From NCBI GenBank assembly GCA_015680685.1, contig MNCI01008566.1, positions 1,098,128 to 1,162,127 on the forward strand: a DNA stretch of 64,000 nt. The letters run 5' to 3'. Shown one piece after another: positions 57,638-64,000 of this stretch (its first letter is position 1; every line of letters begins with the position of its first letter). The notes below the pieces were generated by a model. It saw only the letters and a list, made by a program, of their open reading frames with translations. It had not been told where the DNA came from and did not search any database. The translations under genes and the position numbers were made by a program. Origin of the DNA: Gnetum montanum (lineage: Eukaryota; Streptophyta; Gnetopsida; Gnetales; Gnetaceae).

Positions 57638-58500
57638 CTAGTTATTGAGTTGCCTCTTAATCCTTTGTAGTTTAACATGAGGGGTAGGGCATGTAGGCAT
57701 GATTTTATACTCACCTTCCCCTTCACTAGTGATATCAAAGGGTAATTCTGACCAAGAGATGTCAGTGGGAATGACGTCTATGTTTGTGTTGTCAAGTGCT
57801 TTCTTAATTTTAGTAGGATCATGAGTTAACATTGGATTCATGTCTTGAAGTATGCTCATGGTTCCTTGATTATGGTAAAAAAACTCAATTTATGACCCTT
57901 GATCCATTCCTGAGTGTGAGGAAGTTAGTGATGTTGTCGTATCCCCATGTATGATGATCTCACCACCCTCGTAAGGTAGGTGGATCTCTTGATGGACTGG
58001 TGAGGATACGGCTCCAAGTCGAGCTGGCCAAGGACATCCTAGAATCAGATTAAACCCTGGCATTTTGTCAACCACTACAAAATCAATTGATGTGGGGAAT
58101 TGGTCCCCTACTATGAAATCCAAGGTAACCATACCTTTTACTACAACACTAGAACCACTGAATGATTTCAAGAAAGAAGTTGTCGTGGGCTGTATTTATT
58201 CAGTAATTCCTAGTTTCTCGATGACCAGAAAGGGTATTACATTTGTTGCTGCACCGTCATCAACATGCACCCTACGTATCTTGAAATGGTTAACTTGTAT
58301 TGTTATGAACATAGGGGTTGTGGTGACTTCTCCTATTTTCTCATCTAGCTTAATGTTGTTAGCATGAAACTCTAGGGATGTGGTCTTTGACTCTTGGGGT
58401 TGTGGGGATAGTATCGCATAAATAGATGACTCATTTGCAAGAAGGTCCTCACTAATAGGTATTGAAGTCAACATATGCACGAGTGCTTCCTAATGTACAG
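57638..58500 (-). pseudogene. pro: Aspartic protease of element F
   Basis: A conserved HMLTSIPISEDLLANES segment near 58480 leads into the retropepsin, with VHVDDGAATNVIPFLVIEK near 58250 and FNLILGCPWPARLGAVSSP near 58030. The tail SELPFDITSEGEGEYKIMP ends at 57638. The DDG active site is shared with B, C and D. A stop near 57900 and a shift between 58171 and 58196 break the frame. R1 follows directly. Confidence 0.82.
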
Positions 58501-61398
58501 TTGAAGTCATTACTAGATCATACAAGCTTAAAGAAGTATTCTTTTATTTTAAGGCTTGCGTGACTTGAGTTAATGCACTTGCTAAATATTTAACATTTGG
58601 GGCACCCTTATCTGCAGAGACTTGGTCCATTTGACCCAGCATTTGTATCTCTCGTGGAGGGATTTTTGCATTGGTAACTGAGGATGCTGTGTTTGGGGCA
58701 CAACCTATGACATTACCCTCATTTTGATGACTCGTACTAGGCTCATTAATGGGTAGACCCATAGGAAATGCATTTAGTGGCATGGACTTTGGTGGTCCTA
58801 ATTTGTGCTGATGGTTTTCTCTTTCCAGGCACTCTCTTGTTAGTCTATCGGCAAGACGTTCTTTCAAAGGTCATGGGGGAACGGAGGTGGATTGTGTGTC
58901 AGGGTGTTTTGGCACTCGGATCACAAAGGGAATGGGTTGTTTTTCAAATGGTTTGGTTGTTACTACAATGGAAGGAGGTACACAGATGATGAATGGTTTT
59001 TGTGGTGTAAGAGATGTGCGTATGATGAAAGGGGTTTGAGCAGATGTTGGGGTAGGTGTGTTTTTTGAAGGTCTGTGGATCATAAAAGGTTTTCATGGGA
59101 TGTCTTGTCTATTCTCCACATGGATAGTATTAATCACATATGGTGCATCACTAGTATTGAGAGGATCCTTGTAGACCCCCATGGGCTAGTTTCGAGGTCT
59201 TACTGGGTTTGCCTCATCGAATACTATTTCACCCCTATCAATCATGCGTTGTATATCCTATTTCAATGTGAAATAGTAATTAGTCCCGTGACCACACCGT
59301 TGGTGATATTCATAAAACCTATCCAATCTAAAGCCTCTTGGAATGGGGGGCTCATTAGCTATTGCTAGAGCTAGGTTCTTGGCCAGCTCACAAAATCAAT
59401 CATGTTTTTGAGAGGCTGCAAGAGACATTTGTTTATGCTGGATTAGCTCGGCCTTTAGAAGTTGATCAAGAAATTATGAAGGTTTCATAGGCAAGGGTGT
59501 ATATTGAGCGGGGTCTTTTCTTTTGAATGTACAAGCATGACCCATGTTGGTGCTTCTATTTAAGGAATTTTTGGGTGTAGGTGCAGGTGTGTTTCTTTCA
59601 TGGCCGTTTGGGGTGGTGGTTTGTTTTTCCTTTTTTCTAGGATGGTTAGGTTGGGCTGTCTCTGCTATTGCTACTATCGTCGTTTTGGATTTATCTTTCC
59701 TTGTATGTTGGCTCCTAAAGGTCGAGTAAGCTGGGTCATTGCTTGTTTGTGTTGCCTCCTCTATGTCCTTAATTTACACAAATTATTGGATCAATGTGTG
59801 GGCTTTCAAATAGTAAAGCTTCGACTTAATAAAGTCATTCACAGTCGCCTTAAGGATGGTAAGTAGATATGTTTTAGGGATGGGCTCATGAAGTTTGTTC
59901 AAGGCTACACTCCACCTCTGGATAAATTTTTGTGAAGGCTCTAATGGCACTTATTTAATCTAAATCAAGCTATCTAGTGTAGCTTTAGGCTTTAGATTGT
60001 ATTTGAAGCAAGTAATGAACTGATGTAACAAATCCTCTAGAGAGGATATGGAGTTATGGGGTAGAGCTCGGTACCAGTCTAAGGCTTTTCCAGTTAAGGA
60101 CATAGCAAACACTCATAGAATTACATGAGGCCATGCTTGAAGTAATAGAAATTCTGTTCAAAATATCACTAGGTGGGCGTTTGGGTCTCCCTCTCCATTG
60201 TACTTGGTTAGCTGGGGTAATGAGACTCCCTTTGGCAAGGTTAATGATGGAACTGAGGGGTTGATTGGATCATCTTGATAGAAGCTCAATACCTTGACTT
60301 CCTTGGTGTTTACAGTTTTGGGGTGCTTTGATTCTTATGCTAATGAGTGCATCATTTTTTTGTAATTGCCCACTCTTGGGTGGTAGGCAGACTAGTGGGT
60401 TGAGTTGGTGGTGGTTGATAATGATTCAATTATTGCATTGTTTGTGGAAAGAGAGATTGTTGGACTGTTGTTTGTTGCTGTGGGACAACATTCAAGGCTA
60501 AGAGTACAGGGTGTGGTACACTATAGTGAATAGATAGGTCTTGCTCTACAACTGGTGGAACCCATTGCCCAGCCATAGGTTGTGAAGTGACACCCTAAAT
60601 GTGTTGGGGTGAAGTAATCGATGGTGCTCTGTGGATTTTCACTTGAGGTATGTAATGGGTGGACGTGGAAGCTAGTACAACTGATGGAATCCCAATTACT
60701 TGAGGTCAAAAGGTCAATCCTACATTAGTTTTGGGAGGGAGTTGTTGGGACTGTACTTGCATAGGTATGATGGAAGTAGACGTATTCGATTGAATGTTGA
60801 GCATGGAGAAGATGGGAATGGAAGCAGGTACTTCTTGTTGGGAAATTAGTGCTCGAGTATTTGCGAATGAAGGAGGAAGCATGGTTTCTTCTAGGAAAGG
60901 GTGGAACAATGTGTTTGTATGGCCATGGGGACTAATGGTATGGTATGAATCCCCATGTTCAGAAAGGGCTACGAAGTCATCTTCCTCATCTCCACCTTGA
61001 GGCTCTATCAAAGGTGGCTGTAAGGCTTGGCTCCTCGCCATGAGGAGCTAGGATATGAGTCTATGATGAATTTTAGAAAGAGGGATTATATCAAATGCCA
61101 AGGGGATAAATTCATGACCTCCTTTATAAATGAGTTCATAGTCTCACTTTGCTTCCCTCTCTACACGATCGACAAGCAGGCTGGCTTGGATCTTGACACA
61201 GATGAAGTTATACTGTTTGGGTGTAAGAGTCGCATAAGTAGGATCTTTGCCTTGTAGCCTGAGTGACTAGCATGTAGGGCCTTGGGGGTTTATCTATTCA
61301 ATAATAGTTATGGGTTCTGTAGCAGTCACAGGGTTCGAGGTTTCAGCTATAAAGTCGGAGATCGGTAGTGTCATTGGGCTAATCTGGGAGGATTCCAT
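58501..61398 (-). pseudogene. gag: Gag of element F (decayed)
   Basis: Start ATG at 61398 (MESSQISPMTLP), about 480 bases after the PBS. The N-terminal region has VKIQASLLVDRV-like sequence near 61190; a MARSQALQPPLIEPQGGDEEDD segment lies at about 61041 (A: MARGQTSQPAVEPQHGQEAEDE). A Pro/Gln/Thr-rich part follows, then the retro-gag core at about 60290-59800. At about 59310 FYEYHQRCGHGTNYYFTLK stands where the knuckle should be, with Phe/Tyr replacing both outer Cys. The C-terminal linker (59090-58870) repeats PF-[IM]-I-[RHC]-x-P. Stops and shifts are spread throughout. Confidence 0.82.
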
Positions 61399-61429
61399 AG
61401 TGAGTGTAAGTAAACTAGGTTGGATGAGT

Positions 61430-61660
61430 TGAGCATGAGCAACTGTAGCATGAGTTAACTGCAATGTGATTGAGTAATAGTGTGAGTAGCTACAGCATGA
61501 GTTAACTGCAGTGTGACTGAGTAACAGTGTGAGTAGCTGTAGCATGAGGTAATTGTAGCATGACTGAGTAACAGCGTGAGCTACCAGACAACATGAGTAG
61601 GTTGATAGTGTAAGGTATATGGGGAATAGAGTGAGTAAGTTAAGCTAAACTTGCGTAAGC
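61430..61660. repeat. AGCATGAG / AGTGTGAG motif array in the F leader
   Basis: At least ten copies of AGCATGAG, AGTGTGAGTAGC and TGTGACTGAGTAACAG in units of about 45-60 bases lie between PBS and gag. The words match the F U3 and intron 1 arrays. The B leader lacks such an array. Confidence 0.75.
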
Positions 61661-61877
61661 TAGTGTGACATGCTGGGAAAGTGGTGAAAGAAGCTCAATG
61701 TGAATGGTTGGTGGTGGTGGTGGAACATTACTTGGCAAACTATCAATGAAACAACTTGTTTAAAAAGCATGTGTACTTTGTTTTGGATTCTGATGGTCGA
61801 GTTGTAGAGTTTAAAGTGCTCACTGTAATAGTTTCGCAGGCTTACAGTCTCAATTAACATAAGAATTTTTTGCAGGT

Positions 61878-61896
61878 GGCCCTCCTTCTAGTGCTA
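61878..61896 (-). promoter_or_regulatory. Primer-binding site of element F
   Basis: Minus-strand TAGCACTAGAAGGAGGGCC, same as B, follows the LTR end after GTAAAT. Confidence 0.8.
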
Positions 61897-62448
61897 ATTT
61901 ACTGTATTGACCTAAATCATCGGCGTAAGGCTAGAAGGGAAAAAACCAAACACCGAAAGATCATCGGGTAGACACAGTTGACCTTGCCTTTGCTTGAGGG
62001 CAAGCTGGAAAAGAAAATGAAGCTAGAGTGCCTTGGATGGTCTACACATAAATCAACCAATGACTTCCCCAAGCATAAACTATGGCCTACGCTGGGGTTA
62101 TCGTAACTGATGTTTGAAATGAAAATAGTTCCCATGAAATGTAAAAAGAAGTGTACGCAGAACTGGTATTGTAAACAAAATGTAAATTGAACATAAAATA
62201 GAGCAAACAATATAATGGCTAGAAAAATGAACTGTATTTTATTGCTTAGAAAACATGTGCACCGGTTAAAGCGAAGTTGCACATGTAGATGACAAGTCAA
62301 GCACCAAGCCCTGGGGTGATGTGATGTGTTTCAGAAGTGCTTGGATGCTAGGATTCAAGTGTGCCCGAGTGCCCAAAGATTGCTGGTCTGAATTTCCTAA
62401 GCCATAAACCTTCAAAATTTCTAACCTTGTTTATGTGAATTGATAGGG

Positions 62449-62457
62449 TATTTATAG
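62449..62457 (-). promoter_or_regulatory. TATA box in LTR F
   Basis: Minus-strand CCCTATAAATACCC, about 550 bases before the LTR end, as in the other LTRs. Confidence 0.7.
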
Positions 62458-62611
62458 GGTTTGGCTGGGCTTGGATGCAGAACTCATGAATAGAATCAAC
62501 GATTGAGAATTGAGAGGAAAACGGATGAAGTAACACTTGTCCGATGGACAACTGTGTGTGAGTTGGATGTGTGTGGGCAAGCTACATTTTTGACTAGGTG
62601 CATTGTATCTT

Positions 62612-63525
62612 ACAGCATGCGTTAACTTACTAAAGCTAGCTTACGCTCATGGAAGCACATACAATTCAGAGCGTAAGAGCTTGACAAGCTCATGAATGAT
62701 GAAAATTTACAATGAAATGTTAATGTACAATAAGAGAGATTGACTCCGGCTCACTTGAATCTTCTCAATCTTTGAATTAACTACTGCAGGATGTTGATTT
62801 GGGTGGCTTTGTGGTAGTTTGACGTGTCTTTGTTTGATCAGGACTTCCAGCATGAGTTGATTGTGCCTTAGCATGTCCTTAGTGTGCTTACACTGCACTC
62901 ACGCTGCCAACGTGACCTTAGCGTGACTTTATCATGAGTGAGCCAGAATTACGTATTTTCCACCAAATTTTGATTTTGAAGCCTGTTTCTTGAGTGAAAC
63001 TGCTGTTTGACTATGTGGATGACCTTAGGAATGATCTAAAAATCAAAAATTGATCTTGTTGTACCCTTTTTTAGACCATTTTGGGTAGCTCACGTTGGAC
63101 TCACACTGCCAGCGTGATGGCAGCGTGACCACAGTGTGAGCTACAAAAACTTGCAATTTTGAACTGAAATCTAGAATTTTGGAGGTTGGAACTTGAATTT
63201 TTTTGATGATGAACTCCAAGGATGACTTGGATGTTGGGAATCAGATCATTTCGACTCAATTTTGGGCTTTGAAAGTTGCTCATGCTGCACTCACATTGCC
63301 AACGTGACCTTAGCATGAGCGCCAATGTGAGAGGAAATTTGCACCTTTTGATGCTAAAATTTGAATCCCTGAATGTTGAAGCTTGGAGTTAACATCAGTG
63401 GCCCTTGAGGATGGCTTGCACCTTCAGATTGGGCCATCTTTGACTTGATTTTGAAGTTGTCGGAGTTACTCACGCTGAGGGCAAGCTAGCTTGATAGCGT
63501 GAGCAAGTTGGGTGTGAGTTCCATG
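62612..63525. repeat. U3 motif array, CTCACGCTGCC / AGCGTGAGC type (LTR F)
   Basis: Clusters near 62615, 62850, 63090, 63280 and 63465 combine CTCACGCTGCCAACGTGACC with AGCGTGAGC. Each lies in a degenerate unit of about 190-240 bases that also holds a GATGACCT...ATCAGATC-like stretch. The facing pairs are the same design as in A, B and D. Confidence 0.75.
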
Positions 63526-63612
63526 CCTTAGTCAAATTTTGTCTCCGAAAAGCCAAAAGGGTTATAGGTTATTCTTATTTCAAAGTGCTAGGACAAAATT
63601 AGTGGTGTTTTA

Positions 63613-64000
63613 GACAAGGCCCAATTAATGAAGCCACATTGATGAGGCCTTATTGATGCAGCTAACAAAACTATGACTCATCACCATGGATACTCCCACT
63701 AAGATTAGCTACATCATATCATAGATGGGCTTAGAAGGAAAATAAGGAGAACCCCTAGGGTCTATGCACAAGGAAGAATTTTTTAGATGAGGGTATATTA
63801 GATTCAAAGGCTCATTAAGCAAGTGGCTAAAGAGGAAGGAAATTTGAAAAAATGGGAAAGTACAAAAGAGTATAATAGAGACCCTTCCATCTGCAAGAGG
63901 GAGATTCATTTCTATAAGAATGAGAAGGAGGCACCATTTGGAAAAGTGGTGTAGAGGATAACATTGTCAATCCAAAAATATCTTACAAAAATATTGTCTA
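63613..64000. other. Flank of element F, unassigned
   Basis: About 390 bases outside the F LTR. No frame, repeat or RNA gene recognised. Confidence 0.4.

Larger units (their letters stand above)
54379..63612 (-). mobile_element. Tat-clade element F, segment 2 (antisense gene, protease, gag, 5' LTR)
   Basis: Continuation of F past G. From 63612 downward: 5' LTR, PBS, leader with motif array, gag, protease, R1, then the antisense gene on the plus strand up to the break at 54378. Order and spacing match B. Confidence 0.88.
61903..63612 (-). repeat. 5' LTR of element F
   Basis: About 1710 bp. On the minus strand it opens TAAAACACC (TG changed to TA) at 63612 and ends CAATACA at 61903. It contains the TATA box at 62449 and the U3 array. 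Confidence 0.82.

Noticed and set aside
1-64000. tRNA, rRNA or other structural RNA genes
   Set aside because: I saw no cloverleaf-type or rRNA sequence; the PBS sites are only short tRNA complements.

Overview
The window looks like repeat-rich nuclear DNA from a plant with a large genome. I find no host gene I can support. Nearly everything belongs to nested Ty3/gypsy LTR retrotransposons. Most are old copies whose frames carry CAA/CAG/CGA to TAA/TAG/TGA stops, as expected from cytosine methylation followed by deamination. I cannot name the species; a gymnosperm, fern or large-genome angiosperm would all fit.

Five of the elements (A, B, C, D, F) are diverged members of one family. The RT (phrases such as DMPGLD and GLKNAGATYQRA), the second archaeal-type RNase H and the TGGCGC primer-binding site place the family in the Tat clade (Ogre relatives). 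Element B (6884-25567, + strand) is complete from LTR to LTR and is flanked by the 5-bp target duplication CTATG. It gives the family layout: 5' LTR, PBS, gag, protease, minirepeat block R1, a gene on the OPPOSITE strand, minirepeat block R2, RT / RNase H / archaeal RNase H / integrase, minirepeat block R3, polypurine tract, 3' LTR. C (30157-42968, +) lacks its 5' part. F (42969-63612, -) lacks its 3' part and is split by insertion G. D (2903-6883 and 25568-28547, -) is split by B. A (1-2902, -) is inserted in D, runs off the left edge and looks youngest.

The main discovery candidate is the antisense gene between protease and RT. It is present in B, C and F, and its tail survives in D, always at the same place. 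In B and C it has its own TATA box. It has spliced exons whose lengths and phases are conserved between diverged copies (exon 1 119/122/140 bp, all leaving remainder 2; exon 2 449/450/449 bp), consensus splice sites, an acidic segment, a coiled coil and a short acidic last exon. Arrays of short palindromic ACGCT/AGCGT motifs fill the LTR U3 and also intron 1 of this gene. The motif spelling is lineage-specific but matches between the two places: TAGCGTAGC in B/C and AGCGTGAGC in F. This suggests a self-encoded regulator with co-evolving target sites, by analogy with the VANC anti-silencing proteins of VANDAL transposons. Motif matching is visible in the sequence; the function is inference.

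Layout: 1-2902 element A; 2903-6883 D (left part); 6884-25567 B; 25568-28547 D (right part with 5' LTR); 28548-30156 E, a fragment of a different gypsy element; 30157-42968 C; 42969-47828 F (pol and start of the antisense gene); 47829-54377 G, an Athila-like gag-only element; 54379-63612 F (rest of antisense gene, protease, gag, 5' LTR); 63613-64000 unassigned flank. Two long N runs and several single Ns, four of them flanked by duplicated contig ends, are assembly defects.
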